Shown in pieces: positions 1-10,753 of a stretch of 64,000 bases of DNA. Position 1 is the stretch's first letter. Each line of letters starts with the position of its first letter. The notes under the pieces are model-generated. The model ran no database searches. It was not told the DNA's origin and worked only from the letters and a program-made list of their open reading frames with translations. Source of the DNA: Isoetes taiwanensis (Eukaryota; Streptophyta; Lycopodiopsida; Isoetales; Isoetaceae); contig JAJEKV010000035.1 of NCBI GenBank assembly GCA_021234155.1, positions 370,001 through 434,000 of the forward strand, written 5' to 3'. Both the position numbers and the translations under genes were made by a program.

Positions 1-540
1 GCAGGGGACTGAGAATGTCGAATGAAACCAGTGGCTAGATTCTCTTCAATATCAACTCACCCCAAATTTTGGTCCACTGTTGAAAAGTATAGTTTTCTTA
101 GGCCCTTTTTCCACGGTAGTCTTATCTCTAAAAGTCACATATTTTATCCAATGATGTTTGGCCACCTATTGTCTTAAAAGTAAATCGTTTTTCCACTATA
201 AAAATAAGACATGTCTTATTTAGGTTCGGAATAGGTTTGGATACCAAATGGAGTCTTATTTTATTCCGGGGGATTTCCCCCGCCGTAAAATAAGACACCT
301 AGTCTTATTTGAATATATAACTAAAAATAACTAAAAATAAGACGTGTCTTATTTTTTCAAGCTTTTCGACTAGCATTTTAGTGGTGTCATATTTTATGAC
401 TACCATGCAGTGGAAAAACAAGTTTAGATTTGTGTGTCTCATTTTAGCCTTGGAGTCACAAATGGTGTCTTATATGGTATGTGACAGCCATATTTTGTGA
501 CTGCTGTGGAAAAAGGGCCTTAGGTCCACATGTTCTTTAT
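1..540. repeat. AT-rich repeat with recurring GTCTTATTT words
   Basis: No gene is visible. The stretch repeats short words such as AAAATAAGAC and GTCTTATTT on both strands, and it mentions the same phrase (ccacggtagtcttatc, tggaaaaagggcctta) near both ends, which suggests a small inverted-repeat element of about 400 bases (about 100-520). The phrase CTCACCCCAAATTTTGGTCC near 57 recurs in diverged form at about 46772 and 51648, so it marks a dispersed repeat family. Confidence 0.4.
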
Positions 541-1000
541 TCAGAAATTTCAAAAAAACCTACATGTAGATTTGTGGAGGTGTGGTTTTACTAACTAACG
601 TTATTGTTTTTTAAGTGGACAAGGAACGTCCACTGTTATTTTTTTAAGGAGCTGTGGTTTTTATTTTTTTTAGGACGTGTGGTTTTTTAAGGAGGTATAT
701 TTTTTTTAAAAGACTGTGGTTTTTTCTTTTGAAGTAGTGGTGTTTTTAAGGAGGTGTGGTTTATAAGTAAGTGTAGTTTTTTTTTTAAGGAGCTGTGGTC
801 TTTGTTTTTTAGGACGTGTGGTTTTTTAAGGAGGCATGTTTTTTGTTAAAGGAACTGTGGTTTTTTCTTTTGAGGTGGTGATGTTTCTAAGGAGGTGTAG
901 TATTTGGAGGTGTGGTTTATAAGTAAATATAGTTTTTAAGGAGGTTTTTCCTAAAGGATGTATGGTTCTCTAAAGGGGTGTGGTATTTTAAGGTTCTTTA
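541..1000 (+). repeat. degenerate T-rich tandem repeat (GGAGGTGTGGTTTTTT-like)
   Basis: Units of roughly 20-60 bases built on TTTTTAAGGAGGTGTGGTTT are repeated about ten times with heavy decay; blocks near 640-770 and 775-905 resemble each other closely, giving a higher-order period of about 130 bases. There is no coding potential. The 51640-52280 region has a similar T-rich style after the same leading phrase, so the two may be members of one family. Confidence 0.6.
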
Positions 1001-1238
1001 TAGCCAATTTTGTAAGCATCATTATACAATCATTGCATTGCTCCCATCCATATGACACCCCATAAAGTATTCATGTTGTCATTACATGCCATGTGTAAAA
1101 ATGCAATATCACATCTATTGTCCCTCTACCCCTCGTGCTTATAGAAAACTAGAATGCAAAGGCATTATGAAGATCCCAAAATTAAATTGAACTGAATTTA
1201 ACTTTAACATCCATGGGGACCAACAAGTCTATCAGATC

Positions 1239-1240
<2 letters not shown>

Positions 1241-1301
<61 letters not shown>

Positions 1302-1317
1302 TAGATAGATAGATAGA
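1241..1317. repeat. (GA)n-(GATA)n microsatellite
   Basis: About 28 uninterrupted GA units are followed by five GATA units. It is a simple compound microsatellite and a likely length-polymorphic marker. Confidence 0.97.
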
Positions 1318-1912
1318 GTTTTAACGACGACTAGGCAGAGAGAACCAACATGTGACCACACACCACATTACATTGCTTGGTTGGGCCCCCTCACCCCAAC
1401 CACCTTAGAATTCTGTTGGGATTTGACCCCCAACAAGAGACAACTAGACCACATTGCTAGGAACTAGTGTGTTACCACTGAGAGATGGCCCACATCTTGA
1501 CTTAGAGATTACGAGAGACAATACGAGAGATGAGAGATGGGGGAGAGATGGGTGAGAGTGGGAAAACCCAACTCTCACCTTGAGAGATGATTCGCCCCTA
1601 ACAGCCGTTAGGGGCGTTTTCATTGCCCACTAACCAAACAATTAGGCTTAATTTTCGCTGCCTGAAAAAACTGCCCCAAATGTTTCCCACACCGAAATCC
1701 AGGAGCGTCATTTCCCCTGCTTCTTGATCTTCAAGGCCATCTAATTCTTGCAAAAGTATCCAATTTCTCGAAGCAATTACCCGATTACGATCCAGGTATT
1801 CGTCAGATTTCGCACCCATTTGCATTCTGTTTTTTGAGCATTCATACATTGAGTTTTGAACCTCAAATTCGTTTTGAGTCTTCCTTATTCCCCTACAATT
1901 ATCTGGATTCAG

Positions 1913-2008
1913 ATGTCTAAGACCTCTCGATCTGCTTTGCCAGCAAGCAGCAAGCCTTTCGTGCCTCCTCGGGTTGAAAAAATGGAACCAGAAGCACCCG
2001 GAAAATGA
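1913..2008 (+). other. upstream 31-codon frame overlapping the Myb/SANT start
   Basis: ATG at 1913 opens a basic, Ser/Pro-rich frame (begins MSKTSRSALPASSKPF) that ends in TGA at 2006-2008. The stop overlaps the downstream ATG at 2005-2007. It is either an upstream ORF that tunes translation of the Myb/SANT-like protein, or the real N-terminus separated by a one-base shift. Its composition resembles the residues that follow, which slightly favours the second reading. Confidence 0.4.
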
Positions 2009-3105
2009 CTGGCCAGATCTCCATGGATGTGCATTTGGAGACAAATTCTGAGCCAATTCCATCACCAAGACAGCCAAAGGAAAGGAGATCCAAACGAGTA
2101 TTGAGCGAAATTCAGGCCTCCTCTGATATTGTGAGTGAATCTTTTGAATCCGAATTTGCATTGGCTCTTGTTGTGCACGAGAAAGAAAGTTCAAAACTGA
2201 TAGACACAAAGAATAGAAAGCCTCCTGTGCAATGGACAGATCAAGGTGTCTCCACTTTCCTCAATCTCTTAAACGAGATGAAATTAGTAACTAATGGCAC
2301 CCTCAACCTTTCTAACACACAATGGAGAGAAATTATGATCAAATTGCAGCCTATAGTTGGTGGTTTAGTGGAGCTGAGACAACTTAAGAACAAATGGGAT
2401 AAGCTCCAAGCTAAATTCAAAGATGAGAAGGAGGCTTGTAGCCAGATGGGATCTGAACCTTCAACTTGGCAGTGGTATGACAGAATGGAAGAGGTGAAGT
2501 ATGGTGTCACCTCAGATAATCCAATTCCAGGTGCTGGTGATGATGGTGAATTTGGGAATGAAGCTTATGAGGCTGCAGACTTGCATACAAATTTTTCAGA
2601 ATCATTCATGAATGACACTTTCTTTGAAACTGTTGGAACAGATGCAGCATTTGAGGACCACTTCGAAAGCATTCCACCCAATTCAAATAATAATGTAAAC
2701 ACGGGAAATCCGAGCAGTCCAGTCATGCCCGACATTCCAAGCAATAGGACACCAACAGGAAACCAGATAGATTCTTCAAGTCCTAGATCAGCTGCATGTA
2801 ACCAGCCTGGAGTTTGTGGAAAACCTACAAGTAGAAAGAAGTCCAGGTTGCAGATAGATGAGGACATTGCAATGGGAATATCACAGATGGCAAGCACATT
2901 TGCGGACACTGAGGTGAAGAAATTAGATTTCATGAAAGAAGAAATTGCAAGAAAAATTGAGTTGGTTAGGGAATTGGAAACAATAAGGTCTGCCAACAGT
3001 TTGAAAATTGCTGAGTCCATGGCTGCAATGACTCAAAGCATTTGTGAAATGACAAAGGAGACATTGCTCGAAATTGCTAAACTGGTTGCCAAGAACAAGG
3101 ACTAA
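2005..3105 (+). CDS. Myb/SANT-like DNA-binding domain protein
   Basis: A single open frame of 366 residues. Residues about 74-150 form a Myb/SANT-like (Myb_DNA-bind_3 type) trihelix domain: WTDQGVSTFLNLL at the start, QWREIM in the middle, LKNKWDKLQAKFK as the third helix, then WQWYDRMEEV. This is the layout seen in plant L10-interacting MYB-type proteins and in the Myb-like partner proteins of PIF/Harbinger transposons. A polar Ser/Pro/Asn-rich linker (about 180-270) is followed by a basic patch (RKKSR, about 277) and a predicted amphipathic helix to the C-terminus. It probably binds DNA in the nucleus. No Harbinger transposase is visible nearby, so host gene and transposon partner remain open. 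The start is uncertain: a 31-codon frame from 1913 ends in TGA that overlaps this ATG (ATGA), so the true N-terminus may lie there, one frame away. It is the only long intact gene in the window. Confidence 0.78.
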   Translation: MTGQISMDVHLETNSEPIPSPRQPKERRSKRVLSEIQASSDIVSESFESEFALALVVHEKESSKLIDTKNRKPPVQWTDQGVSTFLNLLNEMKLVTNGTLNLSNTQWREIMIKLQPIVGGLVELRQLKNKWDKLQAKFKDEKEACSQMGSEPSTWQWYDRMEEVKYGVTSDNPIPGAGDDGEFGNEAYEAADLHTNFSESFMNDTFFETVGTDAAFEDHFESIPPNSNNNVNTGNPSSPVMPDIPSNRTPTGNQIDSSSPRSAACNQPGVCGKPTSRKKSRLQIDEDIAMGISQMASTFADTEVKKLDFMKEEIARKIELVRELETIRSANSLKIAESMAAMTQSICEMTKETLLEIAKLVAKNKD

Positions 3106-3184
3106 AGGTTCGTTTTCAGTTTTCTGCTTTTTAGAAATTCTATTTTGGAACTGTCTCAAACCTACTAGTATTCCTAAATATTGA

Positions 3185-3850
3185 ATGACTTGTACTGGCC
3201 TAGCTCACACTCTGGAGGATATACAATCTCATCTAGATGTCCTGGATGCATTCTTCCAGGCCGCAGACATGCACATCAATCTGGTTAAGATTAAAGTGGT
3301 TTTCATCTCATCCTCATGCCAAGCAAGTTCCCATTCATTCACTTACCAAGGACAAAATGCCCACCTATAAGTATTTTGGAGTGGAGTTATCTTCTACACT
3401 ATGTTGGGACACTTCCATTCGATTGCATGTGACGATAGGCTGGAAAACGCTCTATGCAATGCAGAACAATAGCCACAGGGTAGAACTCTAGGATTGGAGC
3501 CATCAGTCACATCTATTCAGAGTATTGGTAGAACCCCTTCTTTTGTATAAGGTCGAGGTCTGGGGCTATAGTGTCCCTTGCACTTGGAATGACTTAGAGC
3601 AGGTGCAGAAAGCCTTCTTTACACGGGCACTCGGAGTGAGATCTATGGTCCCATATCAAATCTTATTGCAGGAGACATGATTCTTACATCTTAAGAGGGC
3701 AGCACTTGATAGACACATCAGCTACTTCTAGAAGGTGGTCAATATGGAGGATATCTCTAGCCCCATCCATTGAATCCTTGATCTATCAGAGTTCCGTAGG
3801 CGCAGAAGTAGGTGCCTAAAATTCTATGGCCTATCACCATCTGTTGGATC
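3185..3850 (+). mobile_element. decayed LINE reverse transcriptase fragment
   Basis: Broken frames match the C-terminal half of the reverse transcriptase in the better LINE copies at 33,500-34,250 and 41,200-41,900. Matching pieces are HLDVLDAFFQAADMHINLVK, then YKYFGVELSSTLCWDTSIRL, then GWKTLYAMQNNSHRVEL, then a degraded version of the valley following the EVWGP motif. It lacks the catalytic core, the 5' part and a clear 3' tail. It is more diverged than the other copies and so is probably an older insertion. Confidence 0.85.
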
Positions 3851-4154
3851 TCAAAATTCATAAAGCCATTTTCTAGTTATGGAAATTGCAGCTTGAAGAC
3901 CAATTTGAGTATCTTATCAAGACACACATATATATATCTTTTCTTTGATTCAATTCTACCATAACATGATGGATGGTCTTTGAGAGTTGCTCCAATAAAG
4001 ATGAAGAAAAGTCTGGAGGTGGCTTTAAGAAGCAATGATGCCACCTCCAAACTTGGTGGTATAGAATTGCTATTTTAGATTGAAGCACAGTTTCATTAAA
4101 TATGGACAATACCTTAAATTGTGGACTTTTTATAAAACAAGCGCTTTGATAACA

Positions 4155-5439
4155 CTAACATACATCCCCGGCAAGTGCCGCATATGCTTCTGCAACAAGC
4201 GTAGGAATCTTGACAGTGTTTGGTAGCTTCTTCTTATTTGAAGGACTCTAAGCGTAGTCGATACTCTCTATCTCAATGCGGTCACTAGCAGTCGTCGGCC
4301 TCCATCTCTTCTTCCAACAATTGACATAGTTGGCTGGGAACACCTGGTTCCTAACAGGGACAGGCTCCCACCAAGTGACCTGGATAGTCTCCAAGTTGTC
4401 TTTCTTACGTGCTTTCATCGTGCCTGAATTGCCATGCTCAGCCTTTCGAGCACCAGAGCGGAATTGTGCCTTCCACTTGAGATACCCCGACTTTGAAATC
4501 CCAAGACCAAGGTACCAAGCTCTCTCACAGACAGTGACGCCTTGCAAGACTAGCCGATGGACCCTTCTACCCTTCATATTGTTGCCTAACATATCATACA
4601 CAAAAGTGGTCCTGTCACTCGATTTCATGGCGAAGAAATCCTTTCGCATGTTTATAGCTTGATCCGTACTGAATTTCTCACAACATATCTGTTTGCAACA
4701 CATGGTCTTCCTATACCTCAAGATGGCTTCATTGGTTGTGAGCCGATCTATCTTTGGAGGCTTTGATGCCTTCTTTGGCTGACGAGAATGGAAGGTGTAT
4801 TTACGCTTCTTGTACTGCGGATGCTTCTCAAGCTCCGAGCTACCCTGGCTCGACGTCGTATCATGCTGTTCCACTGGTGCTGCACTTAAAATCTCCGACA
4901 CCTTCACTCCACAAACCTTAACTAGATATGCCCGCTTTAGGTACTGTCAAACATGCCTGACATCGGAAGTTCACCTCAGTCGGAGGGGGAAAGTCTTCAG
5001 TAACAGACACTCCTATGGTCTTCATACCCAAGAACTGGTCATATACTGCATCGTCTGGACAAGTGAAGGATATAAATCCCTTGGCTGCAGGGATGGCAGC
5101 ACAAGAGTGAAAAATTTCGCAGTCAGTCTCCAGTAGGGTGTACCTAGTTCGCGACATAGCGTCTCTGTTGCTTCCCACTCGCTGTCTTTTGGATGTTGAT
5201 GGCATGTCCACCACATTGGAGTCGTGAACATCACTTTGCCTCCAGAGAATGAAGGAACCCAGGGCCTCACCTAATGTTCTTACATCTGGAGTTGGCCAAC
5301 AGAGAACATGATGCCCCTCAAACACAGCTAGAACACCAACACTCACAAGTCCATCTGGGATGTCTTTAAAATGGCATCGCTCCCTGGCTCCTATGGCTCC
5401 TTTGGCAACTGCCCGACCGTCCTTGAATAGGTACACCTC
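4155..5439 (-). pseudogene. DUF8039-like / Cys-cluster / HTH-like protein, broken (left copy)
   Basis: Main exon of a leftward gene. A good splice acceptor (T-run then GTGCAG) ends at 5440, and the frame opens with EVYLFKDGRAVAKGA. The first about 75 residues, ending VRTLGEALGSFILW, resemble the DUF8039 domain found in plant En/Spm-associated proteins (from memory of the family). A polar linker follows (STSKRQR), then after a one-base shift near 4910-4920 a basic stretch, a Cys cluster MCCKQICCEKF, a long charged helix, and a helix-turn-helix-like segment VCERAWYLGLGISKSGYLKW. This order resembles the N-terminal part of eukaryotic transposase-like DUF7869 families. The annotated frame stops at 4248 (TAG), but the same frame continues with plausible coding (NKKKLPNTVKIPTLVAEAYA) to about 4155. 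The frameshift and stop make it look dead, or mis-sequenced. A homologous copy lies at 62528-64000. Function is unknown; DNA binding is inferred. Confidence 0.65.
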
Positions 5440-5519
5440 CTGCACAAAAAAAATGAACCAGTTCCAAAGCAAAGTAGGACCCAGGTGGTATCCATGCTGC
5501 CCAGACATATTTACTTAGG

Positions 5520-6330
5520 TCAAATTGGGCACCTGCCCAATTTGCCACCACAGGTATCTCTGCAGTCCCCACCTTAACAGGTGGTCCTTAACAGGTGAAA
5601 TTGGGCGGGCGCCCAATTTGCTCCCTGTTGCAGTGGTCATTAACAGGTGAAATTGGGCACCCGCCCAATTTGCTCCTTGTTGCAGTGGTCCTTAGCAGGT
5701 GAAATTGGGCACCCGCCCAATTTGCACCCTGTTGCAGTGGTCCTTAGCAGGTGAAATTGGGCACCCGCCCAATTTGCTCCCCTCGCTCTGCGATGGTCCT
5801 TAGCGGTGAAATTGGGCACCCTCCCAATTTGCTCCCCTGATGCGATGGTCCCATCAGGTGAAATTGGGCACCCAAATTTGCTCCCCTCGCGGTGCTCCTT
5901 AGCGGTGAAATTGCTCCCTCGTTTGCGGTGGTCCTTAGCGGTGAAAAATGGGCGGGTGCCCAATTTGCTCCCTGTTGCAGTGGTCCTTAACAGGTGAAAT
6001 TGGGCACCCGCCCAATTTGCTCCCTGTTGCAGTGGTCCTTAGCAGGTGAAATTGGGCACGCGCCCAATTTGCTCCCTGTTGCAGTGGTCCTTAGCAGGTG
6101 AAATTGGGCGGGCACCCAATTTGCTCCCTGTTGTAGTGGTCCTTAGCAGTTGAAATTGAGCACCCGCCCAATTTGCCACCACAGGTGGTATACTTGAATA
6201 ATACAGATTTACTTAGCAGGTGAAATTGGGTCTATCTGCCCATACATAGTTACTCAAGAGGTCAAACTGGGCACCCACCCTACTTGGCCCTGCACATCTA
6301 CCTGGGTGTGAAATTGGGCAGCAACCCGAT
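5520..6330. repeat. palindromic tandem array 1 (core ATTGGGCACCCGCCCAAT)
   Basis: About twelve units of roughly 50-57 bases, each a GC palindrome (GAAATTGGGCACCCGCCCAA or GGGCGGGCGCCC variants) followed by a spacer like TTGCTCCCTGTTGCAGTGGTCCTTAGCAGGT (shown here only as a pattern; spacers vary). Units near 5780-5950 are shorter, and single degenerate units run on to about 6330. Every unit can form a hairpin. The array sits in the presumed intron of the leftward gene, about 80 bases before the splice acceptor. Confidence 0.9.
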
Positions 6331-6563
6331 TTGCTAACCCAGCTGGAATATAATTTGGCCATTCGCATCTAGGCTACCCCAGCTAGAATCTAGGCTACAT
6401 CAGTTATGTTGGGGGGACTGGACATGCTTCTCTCAAATTTCTATTTATTGGGCATCAAATAATCTTCTCACCAATAACGTTCTATACTAATCCAGGCATC
6501 TTAATATCAGCGCATGCAACCCACAGTGGCAAAGAATGAACGTATAATCCGAAAGAAATTTAC

Positions 6564-6584
6564 CTTCGGTGAAGCGCACGCCAT
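6564..6584 (-). other. candidate first coding exon of the left DUF8039-like gene
   Basis: On the minus strand an ATG at 6584 begins seven codons (MACASPK) that end exactly at a donor-like AAG|GTAAAT. The phase (0) matches the acceptor at 5440, whose exon starts with GAG. The predicted intron, 6563-5440, would be about 1.1 kb and holds the palindrome array. The exon is tiny, so this rests on splice signals and phase only. Confidence 0.4.
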
Positions 6585-6699
6585 CCGCTGAACAAGTAGC
6601 CGCCCAAGAATGTGAGAGAATGAAATGGCTAAGCTGCTCCGCTCCCTAGAGAATAATTCAAAGTTCAAATCTCCCCCCAGATTGAAAGCCAAACATATT

Positions 6700-6865
6700 T
6701 TAAAATTAATTGGGCGGGCCCGTAACAATATAATTTTAAATTCAAAATCGAGCGGGCGGGCCCGTAACAAGATAAATTTAAATTCAAAATCGACCGGGCC
6801 CGTAACAGTATAAATTTAAATTCGTCGAAATTGAGCGAGCGGGCCCCGTGAAAATTCAAAATTTA
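6700..6865. repeat. 45-base tandem repeat in the divergent spacer
   Basis: Three to four units of GGGCGGGCCCGTAACA plus an AT-rich palindrome (TATAATTTTAAATTCAAAAT) and TCGAGC. Alternating GC-box-like and AATTTTAAATT blocks lie between a leftward first exon (6584) and a rightward candidate first exon (7194). A similar alternation is found at 61200-61460 between the other divergent pair. It is a candidate bidirectional promoter, by position only. Confidence 0.6.
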
Positions 6866-7193
6866 AAATTTAAATTCCACCACGTCTTTATTAATTTGAA
6901 AAATATGCATTGAATGTTTGGGGCACATTTATTGCAAAAGTCTATTTTTATTGTTTATTGTTATGGTCTATCTTTAGTTCAAAAAGGTCTATGTTTAATG
7001 TTCACCATTTGCATGGCCGCCACTTGTCATTCGCCTGTCCAACCTCACCGCCCATTCTTTTTCGCTTGCTCATTCATTCCTTTCCGAGTCTTCTTCTCTG
7101 AGGATCACGCTGTGCCTGTCGTCTTCAAAGTGATTGCGCCAGGTTTCATATCTTCCTAAGCACTGTCTCTGAGCATCCAAGCGCCACTGTTTT

Positions 7194-7226
7194 AATGGAA
7201 CATCGACCCTTAAAGGGAGGAAAAGG
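7194..7226 (+). other. candidate first exon of a rightward gene cut by a Helitron-like end
   Basis: After a pyrimidine-rich, 5'-UTR-like stretch (7000-7190), an ATG at about 7197 opens MEHRPLKGGK and runs into GGTAATGC, a usable donor site. The following 1 kb is intron-like and contains palindromic array 2. No downstream exon is seen, because the Helitron-like terminus at 8233 interrupts the sequence. By analogy with 57186-61140, the missing partner could be the ParB-like gene, but no sequence evidence shows this. Confidence 0.3.
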
Positions 7227-7544
7227 TAATGCTATTTTGTTCAGCTTTAGTTTATTATATTAGTGCAGGCGATAAGCCACTGGCCATAAGCAGTCCGCCC
7301 TAAATGAAATTCTCAGCAATCTTATCTGCACCTTTTTTTGTTTCTATGCTTCTAAACCCTCTGGCGCGGACCTCTGGTCCCTTGGTTGTTTCTAACAACC
7401 TCAAAAGCTGTTTCCTCTGCACCAAGCAACCCTCTGGCCCATTGGTTGTTTCTAAGTACCACAGAAGCTGTTTCCATGCTTCCACACACCCTCTGCGGGT
7501 GCCGAAAAGCTGTTTCCATGCTTCTAAACCTCCTCTGGGGGTAG

Positions 7545-8190
7545 AAATTGGGCGGGCGCCCAATTTCTCACCCTCGTATTCCTATGCTTCCACACCTGTT
7601 CAGCGGGTGCAAATTGGGCGGGCGCCCAATTTGGCACCCTCTTGCCTCTTTCCGTGCTTCCAAATCTCCTCTGGTGGGGCAAATTGGGCGGGCGCCCAAT
7701 TTTGCCACCCTCTTGCCTCTTTCCGTGCCTCCAAAACTCCTCTGGTGGGGCAAATTGGGCGGGCGCCCAATTTGGCACCCTCTTGCCTCTTTCCGTGCTT
7801 CCAATCCTCCTAATGCGCCCAATTTGGCACCCTCTTGCCTCTTTCCGTGCTTCCAAATCTCCTCAAGTGGGGTAAATTGGGTGGACGCCCGATTTTGGCA
7901 CCCTCTTGCCTCTTTCTGTGCTTCCAAATCTCCTCTGGTGGGGCAAATTGGGCGGGCGCCCAATTTTGGCACCCTCTTGCCTATTTTCGTGCTTCCAAAT
8001 CTCCTCTGGTGGGGCAAATTGGGCGGGCGCCCAATTTAGCCCCTTCTTGCCTCTTTCCGTGCTTCCAATCCTCCTATGGGGGGCAAATTGGGCGGGCGCC
8101 CAATTTGCCACCATCTTGCTTCTTTCCGTGCTTTCTTACCTACTATGGGGGACAAATTGGGCGGGCGCCCAATTTGGCATCCCCTACCTT
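7545..8190. repeat. palindromic tandem array 2 (core ATTGGGCGGGCGCCCAAT)
   Basis: Nine to ten units of about 65-72 bases. Each holds the near-perfect palindrome AAATTGGGCGGGCGCCCAAT followed by TTGGCACCCTCTTGCCTCTT, CCGTGCTTCCAAATCTCCTC and TGGTGGGGC. The core is shared with array 1 but the spacers are different, so the palindrome is the conserved part. Diverged single spacers without the palindrome extend left to about 7330. Long open frames across it on both strands are by-products of the period and are not genes. Confidence 0.93.
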
Positions 8191-8232
8191 GTTTCAATGC
8201 TTGCATACACCACTAATGGGATTAATGATTGA

Positions 8233-8260
8233 CTAGTAACGGTGCCCAGCGTTGCTGGGC
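8233..8260 (-). mobile_element. Helitron-like 3' terminus
   Basis: Read on the minus strand: an 8-bp-stem hairpin (TGCCCAGC AAC GCTGGGCA), six bases, then CTAG followed by T. A hairpin a few bases before CTRR, inserted ahead of T, is the classic Helitron 3' end. The same terminus recurs at 37324. The element body would lie to the right (higher coordinates). No TC 5' end was identified and no Rep/helicase is visible, so this is a non-autonomous or decayed element of unknown length. Confidence 0.6.
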
Positions 8261-8395
8261 AAAATTTGGAACTTAGTGCTGGAACTTGGGAACTTGCGCA
8301 TTTGCCTAAAGTAACTTCTAGGCGATTAGAACTGTCATTTGCATACAATAATTTCTAGGCCATTGGATCATTTTGGGAACTTGTAGGTTGCAAGT

Positions 8396-8531
8396 GTCTA
8401 TGAGTTGTTGATGTTGTGTACTAAATCTCATATTGTTGCTCGTTGCTTGTAATTAATGTGGCTATGTCTATGAGTTGTTGATGTTGTGTACTAAATCTCA
8501 TATTGTTGCTCGTTGCTTGTAATTAATGTGG
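8396..8531 (+). repeat. 69-base direct repeat, two copies
   Basis: The sequence from GTCTATGAGTTGTTGATG to TTGTAATTAATGTGG occurs twice back to back with essentially no differences, indicating a recent tandem duplication. Confidence 0.92.
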
Positions 8532-8934
8532 ATGTGTTGTGGCTATGGATGTGTCGTCTCTTGTTGCTTGTATATGAATATGGATGTGCGTTGTGTCTAT
8601 GAATGCATTGTGAACAACACCATGTACCCTTTTGAAGGCATTGCATCATTTTGTGTGACCACAGATAATTTGTTCATTGTGTGTTACACCTTTATCTATA
8701 GCTACCATTAAAAGTACTTTGCACCTTTAATTGGAGCCAACCTTAGAAGTACTTGAATGTTGTGCAAATAAAATATGAAACTGTGTTTATGACCCTTGCC
8801 AATCAAATATGAAACATTGCAAAATATGAAAGATGGGCTAAATGGATTTTCTTAATATATGTATCCCATCCCATGTGTGCTAGTGTTAAATTGATGAAAA
8901 ACAAACTAAGTTCTTTTTTTAAAGCTTTGGAGAC

Positions 8935-9175
8935 ATGGCATAGAAGAATGTTAGTGGAACTTCAACATTAAATCATGTTCTCATGAGACATGGATAGAAA
9001 AATGTTAATGGGATTTCAACATTATATCATGTTCTCCGGTTGACTGACACACCCTTTCATCATAACACAACACTTCCTTTTACAATATGCATTAAAGCAT
9101 CTCATCATGACATGACACACCCTTTCATCATAACACAACACTTCCTTTTACAATATGCATTAAAGCATCTAGCAC
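8935..9175 (+). repeat. two pairs of short direct repeats
   Basis: A unit of about 60 bases (GAATGTTAGTGGAACTTCAA... ATCATGTTCTC) is repeated at 8945 and 9001. A second unit of about 68 bases (GACACACCCTTTCATCATAA... CATTAAAGCATCT) is repeated at 9046 and 9114. Both are local duplications without coding content. Confidence 0.85.
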
Positions 9176-10740
9176 GATGTAATAGAGCTTCTGGTTTTTT
9201 ATTGAAAAGCCAGGGATATTTCTAATTAGAAACATACGTGGAATCTCATTTTCTCAAACAATATTGGGATAAGAGAGGTAAAGTCCTCTGTGTTATACAG
9301 AAAAATCAAGCATTCCTTGAGAGAAGGTGATTATTGATGTTTATCTGCCTATTGTACAATTTGAAATATAAACAAATTCTTTGCTTTTCGGACAGTCTTC
9401 TCTCTTCCCATGTCAATATATTTCTCCTAACGTTTTGAAACGATACATATTTCATTATTAAAATGTATTTGTATTGACGTTTCACTACTAAGTATGGAAG
9501 CATGGACAACTATAAGAATTAGCATATATTAATGCAACAACAAATATATAAAATCATCCAGCATTCCTACCTTGCTGAAAATCTGAAAATATGACAAGCT
9601 GAGAGTCAAAAAAGGACATTGGAGCATGAAGGAGAGAATGAAGTAACTAACATCTCAATTCCTTCTGGGAAAATAATAGGTTTCAAGATTCTAGAGATGA
9701 ATATCTATCAAAACTGGAATTTCCTTTACTTAAGCATTTAAAGATTAAATTCTCTTCTGTAATCTCCTAAACCGAGATACACTTTACAAATACAAATGTC
9801 ATACATTTAGTTCGCAGAGTTGTTCAGATCCTAGCATCATTCCAAAAGTGTTCATTCCTAAGGCTGATTCTTTAATGAATAGCTAGAGTAAATAGCTAAA
9901 GTAAACTTAACCTCCAGTCCAATGCAATTGATTTTTCAATTTAAAGAAGGTGGACATGTATAACTCAAGCATAGGAATGTTTATCAAGCTTAAATACGTT
10001 GAAGCAATGTGGAAAATTTTCTTTAATAAAGGAGTCAACATACTGCTTTATAGTCTAATCTCGATCAGAAGACAAACATACAGAAGTTAAACTCATGCCT
10101 AATGAAGATTAAACCCTAGGCTAACAGAGAATGCACCTTAGAAGCCAACGCAGCAACTCGTCGCCTTACAGTTGTGAGAGACATCTGCTAGAAAGCCATT
10201 CAGGCATGAAATCGGCCCTGTGGATTTAGATATGAATCATCAAGAGTGTGTGCCATCCCAAGCTCCATTCGAATCCTGTGGAGCCGAACTTGAAGAAGCG
10301 AAAGGTGCTTTAGAGAGGATAGTGACGCCGAGCTTTGCCGCGATGGGTGTTGCAGATCTTGGCCTGCTCTTCCATCACTAAAGAACCCCTAAATCACTAA
10401 AGCAAGAAGAAAAGGGCTATCTGGACTGTCCAAAATTTCAACCAAATCTTGAAACAGAGAGACGAAGACCATCCCAAAGATAAAATCAACATAGATCTTA
10501 CGCATCGGAAGCATAAATCTATCAAGAAGTCGTCGAACCTAGCAGTGCCGTTCCACCTGTGGCGTGCATGTGGATACCACTGGAGGAATGCAGCAGGCGC
10601 CATAGGCGCCCTCGCGAACCCTAAAAAAAACTCAAAACTTTGTGACGTGGCATCATCATCGCCATTGGTTTGGTCGAATCTGGGCCGTTAAAATTAGGGC
10701 TGGGCCCAACACTTACACAATAACATTATAATATAAGATG
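9176..10740. other. no recognisable gene
   Basis: AT-rich sequence without a convincing reading frame. A stretch at about 10090-10640 is more GC-rich and gene-like, with words such as ATCACTAAAG repeated near 10374 and 10390, but no domain or splice structure could be supported. Confidence 0.5.
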
Positions 10741-10753
10741 TTATGCAGGACCC

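Noticed and set aside
5640-5963. 107-residue frame on the minus strand
   Set aside because: It crosses palindromic array 1 and reads only its units.
5520-8190. CRISPR-like appearance of arrays 1 and 2
   Set aside because: The spacers are near-identical repeats, there are no cas genes and the setting is a plant nuclear genome.
7304-8236. Several overlapping 80-170-residue frames on both strands
   Set aside because: They all follow the period of the palindromic array; a repeat unit divisible by three keeps frames open by chance.
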